In this document: positions 47,817 to 59,104 of the stretch, in pieces
How positions within the stretch are numbered: the first letter of the stretch is position 1
How the letters are laid out: the number at the start of each line of letters is the position of its first letter
Assembly: GCA_943736015.1 (NCBI GenBank)
Contig: OX031060.1
Coordinates: 24,071,231 to 24,135,230, forward strand
Source of the DNA: Tridacna crocea
Lineage: Eukaryota; Mollusca; Bivalvia; Cardiida; Cardiidae
Reading direction: 5' to 3'
Length of the DNA stretch: 64,000 bases
Program-made: the position numbers and the translations under genes
The notes under the pieces: model-generated
What the model saw: only the letters and a program-made list of their open reading frames with translations
What the model was told of the DNA's origin: nothing
Databases searched by the model: none

Positions 47817-48646
47817 AGGGAAATCTCCGTGACCAGACTGAAGAAATTCATATTTTCAATATGGACAAATGAAAAAATTCGTTTTGTGGTAAAGACTAAA
47901 CTTCAGCGAACGACCTTCATCATCAAGTAACTGTACCTAATCATCCCTCTAATTAAAGCCGGAATTTAAGTCTTGAAATAACGATTAAAATGTCTTTCAA
48001 TACTTCAGTCGAGATTTGACCTGACGACCCCATTGTTATGACAGACATTGGGTTCAAGAGGCATTTATGCTGTCTGTAAAACGATCCACGTCAAACTAAA
48101 TTCCATCCTGTCTCTTAATCCCAGTTCATCTCGTTTGCACGACACATACAATTCGCCAGATTTACGTTGATATAGCAGATTAATGTAAACAATTAAATAT
48201 AAAAACTGCTGAATTAGTTGAAAGTTTAAAAAAAAAATACAGAAACCTTGAAATGTTTTCATTTTCAAGATTGTGAGGTTAAATTTCATCATATAGTTGA
48301 ATCCAGATTCCGCTTATAGGAGCATATAAATGTATCCATGTTTGTGAAGCGTTCCGACTTTGAAACGTCAATCTTTGCTGATTATGCTGTCAGTCTGACA
48401 CTTCACTTGGAGAATTGTAATCACGTGACAATCATCTTTGGCCACGGTCACGTGACTTCCTCAAGAAGACAGACATCTGTTGAAACTTGAAAGTGAAACG
48501 CTGAAAAAATAACGATGGGACACCAAACGATCCATCATTTGAAACCTTGGACCATTCTATAAGATGAACCAGTTAAAGGAATAGTAAAAACACGGTTGTT
48601 GGAACATACAACAATTTATATCACTGTCAGCCGGAATAGCTGAAGT
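47817..48646. other. Intergenic, nothing recognised
   Basis: About 830 bases without supported features. Confidence 0.4.
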
Positions 48647-48868
48647 CCAAACCCTTTACCAAACAGTCACTGGTTTTCAAGACTCTGGGAAGAAAAGCTT
48701 TTGAAAACATTGTGGGAAAAGGAGAAAATGCTGGTGACCAGCATTTTCTCCTTTTTACACAATGTTTTCTATCCTGCTGGAAATAAATTTCAATTTTTGA
48801 GTTATGCTTAACTTTTTGCCTGCAAGTGCTTCAATTTGGGACAGTCTAAACTTTTGTCGTGCGGTACA
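48647..48868 (-). mobile_element. MITE copy, - orientation
   Basis: CCAAACCCTTTACCAAACAG, AGCTTTTGAAAACATTGTGG, palindrome with tip GGTGACC, TTTTGTCGTGCGGTAC; the last bases have decayed. Confidence 0.85.
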
Positions 48869-48885
48869 GATTTCAGGACCGAGAA

Positions 48886-49318
48886 GTGTATGCAATGAGT
48901 TTCGGAATACTCTAGGAGTTTGTTCGATTCCCACGGCTGGTTAACCCTTTACCACACAATGACGACTTTTAACGCCCCTGAAAGGGAAGGATTTTGAAAA
49001 CATTATAGAAAAAGGAGAAAATGCTGGTAACCAGCATTTTCTCCTTTTCCCACAATGTTTTCTATCCTGTCAAGGAAAAATTATTTTATATGAGCCACAT
49101 TGAAACTGTTGTTAGCAAATGCTTCAATTATGATAGGTCTAAACTTTTGTAGTGCAGTAAAGGGTGAACAAAAAAAAAGAAGAACATATAAGTCCTTCGG
49201 ATTATTGAAAGTTACGTCCTTTGTGACTGTACAAAACACCGATGATGTTAAAGAACCAGGTGTAACTAAGGAAAGGTTTCATCCCGCGTCTCAAACTATC
49301 TCCACTACATGTACATGA
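48886..49318 (+). mobile_element. SINE interrupted by a subfamily C MITE
   Basis: TTTGTTCGATTCCCACGGCT (B-box, 48920-48938) stops at the MITE. After it come (A)9, GTCCTTCGGATTATTGAAAG and GTTAAAGAACCAGG of the SINE core. Confidence 0.65.
48941..49168 (-). mobile_element. MITE subfamily C copy nested in SINE
   Basis: TTAACCCTTTACCACACAAT, GACGACTTTTAACGCCCC, perfect palindrome, GCAGTAAAGGGTGAA. Confidence 0.88.
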
Positions 49319-49319
49319 T

Positions 49320-50384
49320 TAAATTCGTTTTGTGAGCATCAGCCGTATAAGTGACCGGTAGCAATGAGAAAAAAATACAAATTAAAATCTGTCGTCATTC
49401 TTTTTGCATCATATAGAGAAAACATTGTCTTTTTAAGGGGAGCCTTTCAGATTTCTATAATCATACAAAACTTTAAACATGTTTTATCACTATATCCAAT
49501 AAAGCCATGGTAACCATCTTTACATTAGAAAAAGAAGTGTAAGAAATAGTGGCATTTCATTTATGGGAAACACAGCATCTCAAAGCAGCTTCTACATTTT
49601 GCCCGTGAAGTTCGAAAAGGCTTGTGGAAAGGTCAGATCCTCCATACGAGCTTCTGTTGTTTAAGATCTTATTCAAATTAGCACGTTGACGTCACATCCG
49701 GACTAAAAACTATATATGCACACACAGAGTTGTCCATAGCCAAAAGCCCATCCTATAATTTAAAAGACCAAAAAGATTACATTTTTACAGCTTGTAAACG
49801 TCTACTTTCTGTGTGCTTGCAAAGGCAGATGAACCTAAGAGATGAACTATCTTGAAAGTAGGGTGTTCTCTAAATAGTTGCTGCTTTAAAATAAATTCTC
49901 TATAATAGACAATACAGCATGTATTCTTGTTGACTTACGAAACTTTTTGAGTAGATTCTTCTTTCGCAAAGTCAACATTTTTTCCCAAACGATAAATTTC
50001 TTGAATTGCTAAAAACGCAAAAATACAGCTGTTAGTGAAATGTCGCATGGATAAGAATGTTCTAATTTTCGATATTAAATTGCAACAAAGATGACATTAT
50101 CGCATATGTCATCAAAGTTTCAATTTAACATATTTTTTTGGCTATTTAAGGACGACAACGACAATGCTTTCTAAACGTTTTAGATGTTATCATAGAACCC
50201 GGCTTTGATCGCGGTGATAATTACTGCAATTATAGGCAGATAACCAGTTTAGTACGACAGATCATGCAATGTGGGATAGTATCAAAGTGACAATATGTCG
50301 GTAAAGAAGGCCGTATAGATAGAGATTCGGTTTCGTTGTATTTTTCTTCTGTTACGATTTCCTTTATCTTTTTTTTAGAAAAAA
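49320..50384. other. Intergenic, no gene supported
   Basis: About 1 kb. A 33-codon frame starting MGNTASQSS (49563, +) has an N-myristoylation-like start but nothing else supporting it. Confidence 0.35.
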
Positions 50385-50670
50385 ACTACAAAATATGTAG
50401 ACTTGTCCAAATTTAGAATATTTGCAGACAACAATTTAACCCTTTACCAAACTAAAAAACTTTAGACTGTTCCAAATTGAAAGCACTTGCAGACGACACA
50501 GTAAATGTAACCCAAAAATTGAAATTTATTTCCAGCAGGGTAGGAAACACTGTGGGAAAAGGAGAAAATGCTGGTCACCAGCATTTTCTCCTTTTCCCAC
50601 AATGTTTTCTAAAAGGCTTCTGCTTTTGGTTTCGTTAAAATTCGTGTTTTTTTTTTTTGTAAAGGATGAA
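50385..50670 (+). mobile_element. MITE inserted into an older MITE end
   Basis: An older L end (ATGTAGACTTGTCCAAATTT, TTTGCAGACAACAAT at 50394-50435) is cut by a newer copy starting TTAACCCTTTACCAAACTAA (50436) with an intact palindrome; the R end is altered by a (T) run. Confidence 0.8.
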
Positions 50671-51067
50671 GTACAGGGAAACAGTTGTTTAACTTTAATG
50701 TACTTTATCTATTTCTGTATAGTACATGTATATAACAAAATGTTTTGTCCATTTCCAACAGTAAACCAATTTAAAATGAACCCAAATTGATACAGCGCCC
50801 GTGTTTAACGTTTTAAACGCCCCTAGTGTCATATTCCTTCCCTGAAAGTAACTTACACCACAGACCTTAACCTTAACTTACTGATGACATCTCAATGCAA
50901 ATGCAATTTACATGTATATAGATGAAGATCAGGATACACTGGATATACAGTCTGACATAAAACCTACCAAACGTAGAGTAGTTAATTTTCTCTACTGCTA
51001 AAATTTGAAAAGTCATTATACTTTAGTTTTCGTTGATGAAAATTTTCGTTTTAACGACTGTAACAGC

Positions 51068-51299
51068 TTAACCCATTACCACGCAATCCCTACTTTTGAC
51101 GACCCTGAGAAAGAAGCCTTTAGAAAACATTGTGGGAAAAGGAGAAAATGCTGGTAACCAGCATTTTCTCCTTTTCCCACAATGTTTTCTACCCTTTGCA
51201 AAATAAATTTCGAATTTTCAGTCATTTTTATTTTTTCGTCTGGAAATGCTTTCGATTTGAACAGGTCTAAAATCTTGTCGTGTGGTAAAGGGTTTTAAG
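51068..51299 (-). mobile_element. TTAA palindrome-MITE copy, - orientation
   Basis: TTAACCCATTACCACGCAAT to GTGTGGTAAAGGGTTTTAA; well preserved. Confidence 0.9.
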
Positions 51300-51975
51300 G
51301 ATGCGTAGTTCTAGATAGTTTACGTTGAAGTCGGTAGACAGTGTGTCTGTTAGTAACAGTTACCTGATACTGCAGTGCAGGACCTACGAAAGCTGACCCC
51401 ATTTTATCTTGCCAATCATCGTATGGGCCTTTTCTTTGTTTAATGTGTTTTTGCTGCATCTTATATCTCAGTCATATCTAGGTAACAACTCACTTATGCA
51501 AGTGGTTCCTTGAATCCATTGCACCAAGCTACCGTAAGCTTGCGTACATTACTTCTATAAATAGTAAGAACTGCACCACTAGATGCTAGAGTGAAAGCGC
51601 TATAACTTGTTACTGCATAAGAAATATACGAGAGCTGACAGATAAAATGAAAGAATCACCATCAGTTGAAACATCTCTGGTACAAATTTGATTGATAAAG
51701 TTCTTAAGTCGCGTGGACTTGATGACTGAAAGTTAACATGAAAAGGACTTATTGTCTGGCCACTGGTGTATGCCTATATCATGGCAGTCACCAATCAGTT
51801 TGATTGGACGCTATATTTTGGGAAATATGTCATGTACATTGCACAAATTGGCTCACGTGTATCCTGTCTGAGAAAAAGTTGATATTTAAACTTCTGTATG
51901 GATAGCACTGGCAACTGTTTTGGCTTGCTTTACCCGAGGGCATTCGAAGACTGTTACAATCCTTTACTATATATA
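51300..51975. other. Intergenic, nothing recognised
   Basis: No supported feature. Confidence 0.35.
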
Positions 51976-52096
51976 TATTCATCTAACGTAACACCTTGAG
52001 ACTTGTCAACATTGAAACCACTTGCAGAGCATAGTTAAATTATGAAATCATTCTGCGAAAGTATAGAAAACTCGGGATTGTGTGATAGAGACTAAA
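51976..52096 (+). mobile_element. MITE remnant lacking the palindrome
   Basis: CTAACGTAACACC, GACTTGTCAACATTGAAACC, AGTATAGAAAACTCGGGATT, GTGTGATAGAGACTAA: both ends remain and the centre is deleted. Confidence 0.65.
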
Positions 52097-52494
52097 AGAG
52101 TGCCAGGCTCATTCGTCAATCTACAGGGCTTGAAAGCATGCGCGGAAAAAAAGAGGTCGTGATGTCGCATCGTCATCTCGCCCAATTTCTGTTCCAGAAC
52201 TGATGGTTGTCATTGCAACAGTATTCCTCTTTCATCGCTGATCATTTTTTCCACCTACTTATTTGCGGAAAAGCAGCAGTTGCTCTTGAAAAATATCGTG
52301 CAAAAAGCTGTTAAAACAAACTCCAGAAAAGCAGTGATGTGTGCACTGGCCGCTTACATATAACAGATTAGTATTAAAAACGTAGTTAAACGCCTTATAA
52401 ATCACAATAAAGATAATTGAAGAATTAAGGACCTAGATATGATCAGCGAAGAAGAAAGGTTTTGCTCTGGCTAGGAAGATGTCTGACTTTTTTT
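52097..52494. other. Intergenic, nothing recognised
   Basis: No supported feature. Confidence 0.35.
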
Positions 52495-52723
52495 TTAAAC
52501 TCTTTACCACACGAGAAAAATTTAGACTGGTCCAACTGAAAGCATTTGCAGACGACAACGTAAAAGTGACTGAAAAATTGAAATTTGTTCTGGGAAGGGT
52601 AGAAAACACTGTGGGAAAAGGAGAAAATGCTGGTTACCAGCATTTTCTGCTTTTCCCATAGTGTTTTCAAAAGGTTTCTTTCTCAGGGGCGTCAAAAGTA
52701 GGGATTGTGTGGTAATGGGTTAA
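52495..52723 (+). mobile_element. TTAA palindrome-MITE copy, + orientation
   Basis: TTAAACTCTTTACCACACGA to GTGTGGTAATGGGTTAA. Confidence 0.9.
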
Positions 52724-53979
52724 TTTGCCACTGTCTTTAAATGTAATCTACTGCAGATCTACATGCACAGATCACTTTATTTATATTTCAAGTATAGGCT
52801 ACAACCATCGCTTTACTAAAGGTCATACCTAAATGAAAAGGAGGAGCAAACACTGATTTAAATGACAAGATCCGACTTACGTTGACTATTTGATAGTATC
52901 GTAGAGACCAGATATCGGTCACGTGGTCGCAATTTGGTCTCATGTTGCACAAAAGGGTCGTTCAAGGTCATTTATTACCGGTGTCACCTTTAACATGTAT
53001 ACACACAGCAGGGAAAGCCATCTTCCCAACAGGGTAAATGATTTTACACATACAGTAGATTACCTTTGTTACAAAAAAAAAATTGGGCACCCCAAATCTG
53101 TCAAAAAAAAAGACAAAGGAAGAGATACTGGAATATGAATACTGAAACTCTTTTGTTATTCAATGTGAAGAAAAATACCTGTATTGAAAAGTATTTACGT
53201 GAATTGAAAAGTATTTACGTGTATTGAAAAGTATTTACGAATTGAAAAGTACCCATTGCCTCTTTTTTTCGTTGTTTTCCGTATTACCATAACCAGTTTT
53301 CAATTAGACATTTTCTTTTCATAAATAGATTTTAAATAGGGATGGCAATGGTTAATAAATTTGCTAACCGGTTAACCGTTCAATCTTTCGATCGGTTAAC
53401 CGGTTTTAATCCAACTCAGTCGATTGGCAAGGAGCAGTTGATGCTAAACATGTACATTAATAAGTTTTAGGGACACGCATAGAAGTATATCAAAAATCCG
53501 CTTTTTCTTTCCATCTTTGGCGCCCTTGCTATGATTAATACTTTCGATGTCTGAAAAATGCCCACTGAATCAATGGACGAAGTTACAAATTAAATGATCA
53601 AACTCTTTTGGAAAGATTCTGATAGAAAATTATGACTATGATTTCTTTTCTTTAAGTTGAGTAATTCGATTCAAAAACGGTATAGCGGTGAATTTCCATC
53701 GGTGAAATGTGCGGTGTATGTGCATATCAAGGTACATGATCCAGGGACATGAACGAAGGTTTGTCGAATGGCTTCGACTAGGTGGGATTATTCGAATATT
53801 TAAATGAGTACAATGAAATAATTTCTGTCTCATATACGGATTTCCTTGAGAAAACGACAATCATGTCATCAAAACGTCAAAATTTTACGTTTTTACCGAG
53901 TATATCATTCGAATTTCTACATAATTGTACAGAAATATAATTCTAGATGTTTCCTGTCTCGTTCTGAGAAAATTTTGAT
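52724..53979. other. Intergenic with short repeats
   Basis: Four units of about 21 bp (ATTGAAAAGTATTTACG) at about 53180-53250, and CCGGTTAACC palindromes at about 53360-53415. No gene supported. Confidence 0.5.
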
Positions 53980-54048
53980 ATGGGGGAAAAACAGAATCCA
54001 AATGAGCCAAAAGTAGGCTTTATGGATCCCCATGATGCAGAATACAAA
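53980..54048 (+). CDS. Possible first coding exon, unrecognised
   Basis: ATG then MGEKQNPNEPKVGFMDPHDA EYK, ending at an exact GTAAGT donor in phase 0. An in-frame candidate continuation lies at about 55086. Evidence is limited to a short open frame and donor, which can occur by chance. Confidence 0.2.
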
Positions 54049-54176
54049 GTAAGTCATCACGTGATTATCGGTCCACCTATCGATTAAGTTTAATGATTGC
54101 TTGTATCTGGAGGAAGAGTGGTTTTTTGAACATGCAAAAATTTGGCCAATAGTCAGTTGACCAAATAATTATCTGC

Positions 54177-54250
54177 AGAAAGTTTCGACCCATGTCAGCC
54201 TTCGCGAACTGCGCAGGCTGACTCGGGTCGATACTTTTTGTAGATGTATT
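54177..54250. repeat. GC-core palindrome element
   Basis: GTTTCGACCCATGTCAGCCT, TCGCGAACTGCGCAGGCTGA, CTCGGGTCGATAC. Confidence 0.65.
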
Positions 54251-54319
54251 GACTTCCCCTTTTTACAGAGTATGACCCATATATGGCTTGCAAAACACAA
54301 AAAGGATCATTCGGATATT

Positions 54320-54390
54320 TGTGTAAAGTGTCGTCTTGGATCAGCCTGCGCAGTCCGCGCAGGCTAATCCAAGACGCCAGTTTACGACTA
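54320..54390. repeat. GC-core palindrome element
   Basis: GTCGTCTTGGATCAGCCTGC, GCAGTCCGCGCAGGCTAATC, CAAGACGCC; near-perfect hairpin. Confidence 0.7.
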
Positions 54391-54439
54391 TATTAGAACT
54401 TGTCCAACAATAGACATGTGCATAACTGAAAATCACATG

Positions 54440-54515
54440 AAAACGGAAAGTGTCATTTCGTATTAGCCTGCGCGGATTGCGCAGGCTGAACCGACACGAA
54501 ACTTTTACAAATGTC
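54440..54515. repeat. GC-core palindrome element
   Basis: GTGTCATTTCGTATTAGCCT, GCGCGGATTGCGCAGGCTGA, ACCGACACGAAAC. Confidence 0.65.
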
Positions 54516-54589
54516 CGAATTCCCCGTTTGTCTTGTTGTAAGCCATATATCTATCAGACTTCCAACAAACAGCTTAATCATGCAGGCTT

Positions 54590-54680
54590 GACTACACCGA
54601 ATGGTATAGACCCAAGATCAAATTGGACGTTCTGTGCAGTCTGATATTAATCTATGCAATCCGTAAAACCCTTTATTTCG
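54590..54680. mobile_element. GATC-core element, diverged
   Basis: TATAGACCCAAGATCAAATT, GGACGTTCTGTGCAGTCTGA, ATCTATGCAATCCG. Confidence 0.5.
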
Positions 54681-55744
54681 CCTTTTCGGTTAATATACAA
54701 ATCATTAATGAATACCATTATTTTTTCGCCATTATCATCCAATTGAAAGCAGATGTCATAAATTTGTTGATATCGTTTAAGAAATTTTGAACAAATAAGA
54801 CCGGAGTTAAAGTAAACATGTTGTTACGTTTGAAGTGTGTATTTGCACAATGAATAGCAGTTTATGTGTCTATTAAGGTCGTAAAACAAAGGGAGGCGCC
54901 TTCGAATGAATCTTTTTGATACAAAATTACTACCACTGAAGTACATGTACTTCCATTAATTCCTTACAGTTTTGCCCCAATAATGTTAAAAACAGCTTTA
55001 TAGAGTTTTTCAGCTATTTCAAGACGATAGTTCACTTACACACGAGTTCCGTAAGTTTCACCAGAGCTTATAGCTAGTGTGTCAGCCAGTGAAACACATT
55101 GTCCACGTCACTCCCTGGCTAACGCAACTGCCGGAAGAAATGGATCGAGAACCCCTAAATTACAAATCTTGGGCTTCTCCTTCAGAGTTCTGGTGTTACA
55201 TTGACAAAACAAGCAGACGGTATAAAACCAAGAACATAATGCAGATTGATCTGATCTATTTTGTTAATACAATCCTATGTGTTTGCTTCAAGCTCCGAAA
55301 AGTTTACTTCAGCAAGGCCGAGTCCCTGTAGTCCTGTGACTGCGTCATAGTTGAAATGTCGTCGAAAATGTTGTAAAATACCAATCACGAAACAAGCTAC
55401 CAAATTTAGCAGGATTAATACTGATTCACGGTTTATTGCCAAGGCATTTTTAGCGTCTTTAAAAGCCAAATTCCAATTAATATCGATTGATGATTCATTG
55501 CAAAAGCTTTTTCCGCTTTTCCGCTATACCGAAATCTGTGGTGTCCACCCTTGCTGAGAATGTATTAAAAATCACGTTTGCTTAAGAAGCAGGTAGCTTA
55601 AGACGGATAAGCAGACGACATGTTTGCGTTCGGGCTGTGAACGTCGTCTAATATGTTTACAAAAGTCTGACAAATTATCTCAAGACAAATAGTAACAAAA
55701 TAAATTTTCTTCTCTTTGATAACCATTCTTTTCCTTTTTATAGC
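54681..55744. other. Intergenic, one weak exon candidate
   Basis: Apart from the candidate at 55086-55219 I see no feature. Confidence 0.35.
55086..55219 (+). CDS. Possible internal exon, Tudor-like fragment
   Basis: The frame begins PVKHIVHVTPWLTQLPEE and contains SWASPSEFWCYIDKTSRR. The SPSEFWC pattern recalls Tudor domains (SP..F(Y/W).Q), but the preceding acceptor tract (TAGCTAGTGTGTCAG) is weak. It may be a lone exon, a pseudogene piece or chance. Confidence 0.2.
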
Positions 55745-55975
55745 TCCGTATTTATCGACCCTTGAAAAGAAAGGCCTTTTAAAAACATAAGTCTAAAAAA
55801 GAAAGGCCGTTTAAAAAACCTAGAGGGAAAAGGAGAAAATGCTGGTAACCAGCATTTTCTCCTTTTCCCGCCATGTTTTAACCCTTTCAAGGCAAAAGCA
55901 TAGATACCATGGTCTGAAGTACATTTTTGTGGTTTCAGTTTGGACAGATCTAATATTTTGTCGTTCCGAGGTTTA
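55745..55975 (-). mobile_element. MITE copy, - orientation, with local duplication
   Basis: TCGACCCTTGAAAAGAAAGG, the GAAAGGCC(T/G)TTTAAAAA segment present twice, perfect palindrome, GACAGATCTAATATTTTGTC. Confidence 0.75.
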
Positions 55976-56128
55976 ATTCCGTTACTTTACGAATCCGAAT
56001 TTTCGGTCCTAGACATGGACGTGTTTGAAAAGAAAAATCTACAAGAAACTGTTCCTTTTGATTCGGTGATTTGGTCATGCAATTCAAAACGGGGGTTTCC
56101 ATTTTCTTCAAAATTCTGTTGTAAGTGA

Positions 56129-56729
56129 CACGCGCAATGGTGATAGATGGGTTAGAGTGAGAAAGTGCGGAAAGTGTAAATTTATTCCTTGCGTCACAAT
56201 TTTACCATGTCTTCGACGTCGGCGAAATAATAGAGAAAAGAAGCCAACAGAGAAACGTTTCAATCCTTAGAGATATTTGGTGACTTTTTCTATAGCCAAA
56301 GAAGTACAAATGTAGCTACTTAAACATTTTGCCCAGCATATAATTTATCAGTTTTATTTCAACATGGTTGTTATTGCGTTAACTGTGTTTGATGATAGGG
56401 GTATCCTAATCGCGGTCTGTCACTTAAAAGGGTAATTTAGATTGTTTTGCAACTTTGGTCATATTTAAATGTTTTATAATCAAGGTCTCTGAACGTATTT
56501 CAAGGAGTGATAAAGCTTTAAAGTTTTATTTTAATGCGTAAAATGGCGGCTTAAAAATCCGTGCAAACAGTTCCTGTAGGTTTTGGAATTCATGGTACCC
56601 TTTTCGTTTTGTACCTGCAAGTGGATCCTAGCCACTGGAACTTTAATCATTTACCCCATAAGGCATTTCTATGGTATCTCTAACTGACCCTAAATAACAG
56701 CAAGGATGAAGGCGTTTCTTATGTGTATA
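56129..56729. other. Intergenic, nothing recognised
   Basis: No supported feature. Confidence 0.35.
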
Positions 56730-56872
56730 TGACACCTTTTGATAGTGTAGAAAATATTGTGGCAAAAGGTGAAATTGCTCGTCACGAGCAATTTCACCTT
56801 TTGCCACAATGTTTTCCAAAGGCTCCTACAAGCAATGCGTAGAAATGAGTATCTATGGAGTTAAGGATTAAA
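56730..56872 (+). mobile_element. Diverged MITE with perfect variant palindrome
   Basis: Arms ATTGTGGCAAAAGGTG / CACCTTTTGCCACAAT with tip AAATTGCTCGTCACGAGC pair exactly despite several changes from the family; flanks are poorly conserved. Confidence 0.8.
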
Positions 56873-56892
56873 ACTTTATCCTGCTGAATAAG

Positions 56893-57123
56893 TTAACCCT
56901 TTACAACACACAATAGAATTTTAGACCTGTCCAAATCAAATGCATCTGCAGACAACCATAAAAATTATGGTAAACCAGCATTTTCTCCTTTTCCAACAAT
57001 GTTTTCAACCCTGATTGAAACAAATTTCATTTTTTTTTTAAGTTTCGTTATTTTGAAGTCGGAAAGTGCGTTCAATTTGGAGCAGCCTAAAAATTTGTCG
57101 TTATACGTCGTACAAAGAGTTAA
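56893..57123. mobile_element. MITE fold-back form, left-left
   Basis: Left: TTAACCCTTTACAACACACA, GACCTGTCCAAATCAAATGC (L half). Right: GTTCAATTTGGAGCAGCCTA, AAAATTTGTCG, ACAAAGAGTTAA (L half inverted). No R half; palindrome partly deleted. Confidence 0.75.
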
Positions 57124-57139
57124 AACACGTTTAATATTT

Positions 57140-57205
57140 TGTCTTCAATTGCTTTGAATTTTGGACTAATCCAAAACAATGTCGTTTGGTAAAGATGTAA
57201 CGCTT
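57140..57205 (-). mobile_element. MITE L-end fragment
   Basis: TTGCTTTGAATTTTGGACTA, ATGTCGTTTGGTAAAGATG. Confidence 0.6.
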
Positions 57206-57287
57206 AACAAAATCATAAATATTAGATCCATGCTCTGGTAAAAGGGGGCTTTAGGCACTTCACGATGTCCTGTGCAAATCAAGCCCA

Positions 57288-57503
57288 TTACGTCAAAAGT
57301 AACAAATTTCAAACTGTTCCAAATTGAAAGCAATTGCAGACGACAAAATAAAAGTAAGTCAAAAATTGACCTTTGTTCCCAGCAGGATAGAAATCGTGGG
57401 AAAAGGAGAAAATGCTGGTTACCAGCATTTTCTCCTTTTCCCATAATGTCTTCAAAAGGCTTCTATCCCAGGGTCGTAAAAACCAGGGATTGTTTGGTAA
57501 TCA
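57288..57503 (+). mobile_element. MITE copy, + orientation, terminus lost
   Basis: ACTGTTCCAAATTGAAAGCA, intact palindrome, TTCTATCCCAGGGTCGTAAA, GATTGTTTGGTAATC. Confidence 0.8.
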
Positions 57504-57589
57504 ACATTTACTTAGTTTCGGACAAGAGGTTAATAACCTACTGAATCATTAGGTAGCCAGATCCTTGTACATACACAAAATTGACTAAT

Positions 57590-57665
57590 GGCGAAAAATG
57601 TCGGCCTAGGTCAGCCTGCGCGGACTGCACAGGCTAACCTGGGTCGATACTTGTCACAGATGCAT
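57590..57665. repeat. GC-core palindrome element
   Basis: GTCGGCCTAGGTCAGCCTGC, GCGGACTGCACAGGCTAACC, TGGGTCGATAC, then ATGCATTAAGCCCC. Confidence 0.65.
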
Positions 57666-57758
57666 TAAGCCCCCTTTCCACACAGCACAGATGAATTATT
57701 TTAGTATGCTCTTATTGGTTGTTCTTTTTTTTTTTGCAAACGTCAAATGAAGTGTGTC

Positions 57759-57984
57759 TTAACCCATTACCACACAATCCCTACTTTTAACGACCCTGAG
57801 AAGGCTTTAGAAAACAATGTGGGAAACGGAGAAAATGCTGGTAACCAGCATTTTCTCCGTTTCCCACAATGTTTTCTACCCTTCACAGAACAAATTTCAA
57901 ATTTTCAATCACTTTGATTTTGCCGTCTGCAAATGCTTTCAATGTTGACAAACCTAAAATGTTGTCGTTTGGTAATGAGTTTAA
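57759..57984 (-). mobile_element. TTAA palindrome-MITE copy, - orientation, paired arm change
   Basis: TTAACCCATTACCACACAAT to GTTTGGTAATGAGTTTAA; arms AAACGGAG / CTCCGTTT changed together. Confidence 0.9.
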
Positions 57985-58004
57985 AAAAAAAAAAAAAATG
58001 GAAT

Positions 58005-58118
58005 CTGTCTTTGATGAGATAGAATGCATTGTTGGAATCAAAGTAAATGTTGATTATCTTCCACAATATTTGTCGTCTGCATGTGCTTTTAATTTGGACC
58101 AGTCTAAAATTTCGTTAA
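58005..58118 (-). mobile_element. Decayed MITE copy
   Basis: GAATGCATTGTTGGAATC, CTTCCACAATATTTGTCGTC, TTTAATTTGGACCAGTCTAA. Confidence 0.5.
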
Positions 58119-58990
58119 TGTTTGTCATAGTACTACCATGGAATATGGGTATTGGTTACGATACAGTTTTAGTTTTTAACAACGCGTTCAATTATGTCAA
58201 AACTTGTCAAAACCCTCAACTAAATTTTTAATTCCATTTACGATACAAAACATTGCAGGAAAAGACTAATAGTATTTAAATCACTCTCACATTTAAAGAT
58301 ACGTAAAAGAATGTCGACTTAGTTACTGAAATAACCTGTGAAATGATTCATTTTTTTTCAATATTTGTATATTGAAATATGTTATATTGCATGCTTTGTA
58401 CTATACTGCTATGACCATTAAGCTGCTTAGGAGTCAAAATAAAATTTCTGTTCTGTTCTGTTCAATATTTTCAGAAGCCCTCTTCCGCGGGATCGTTAAA
58501 CAATGGGAGTGATTTAAAACCCACTTAAATCGATGAAGATATATGAGGGCTGATTAATGTTCTTTGTTTGTCGAGGTTTAATTCGTCATAAATAACGTGG
58601 AAAAAAGGCGAGGGTGAAACTAAATAATCTCCTTGAATACACTATAGGATGACATGGGGAAAATCGTTGATTTTAGTTGTTTGCATGGGGTTTTCGGAGG
58701 CGGGGTTAACGCCGTTTTCAATATTATTGCGGTGGCCATGCATCCATCCGTACGTATAACTGAGGTATCTCTTAAATGCAGGACTTTGCAGGGCCGTGGG
58801 AACGGGAGGAAGAATATACGGGGAGGTGGAGGGGTGCGCTTTGTTCCCCCTACCTCCAGCTATATAGTTTTGGAAATATTTGGAAGCTTATCAATTTTTC
58901 AATTTTTATTATGGTTAATTTTTTTTAAACCCTTTTATTCAAAATTGTAAAAAAGCGGGAGGGGTAACTACAGAAATTGTAAAAAAGCGG
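58119..58990. other. Intergenic with a 32-bp tandem pair
   Basis: An R-half scrap at about 58465-58500. AAATTGTAAAAAAGCGGGAG then GGGTAACTACAG occurs twice at about 58940-59003. No gene supported. Confidence 0.45.
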
Positions 58991-58999
58991 GAGGGGTAA

Positions 59000-59065
59000 C
59001 TACAGTGCAAGCCTGCACGCTCCGCGCAGACTACTCCGAAAAGACACTTTCCGTTTTTATGGTAA
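59000..59065. repeat. GC-core palindrome element, diverged
   Basis: GCAAGCCTGCACGCTCCGCG, CAGACTACTCCGAAAAGACA. Confidence 0.5.
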
Positions 59066-59104
59066 TTTCTGTTTTGCTCAAGTCCACTATTCTGGTGTAG
59101 TAGT

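Noticed and set aside
49563-49664. Small protein starting MGNTASQSS
   Set aside because: The N-myristoylation-like start is suggestive, but 33 codons without context are expected by chance.
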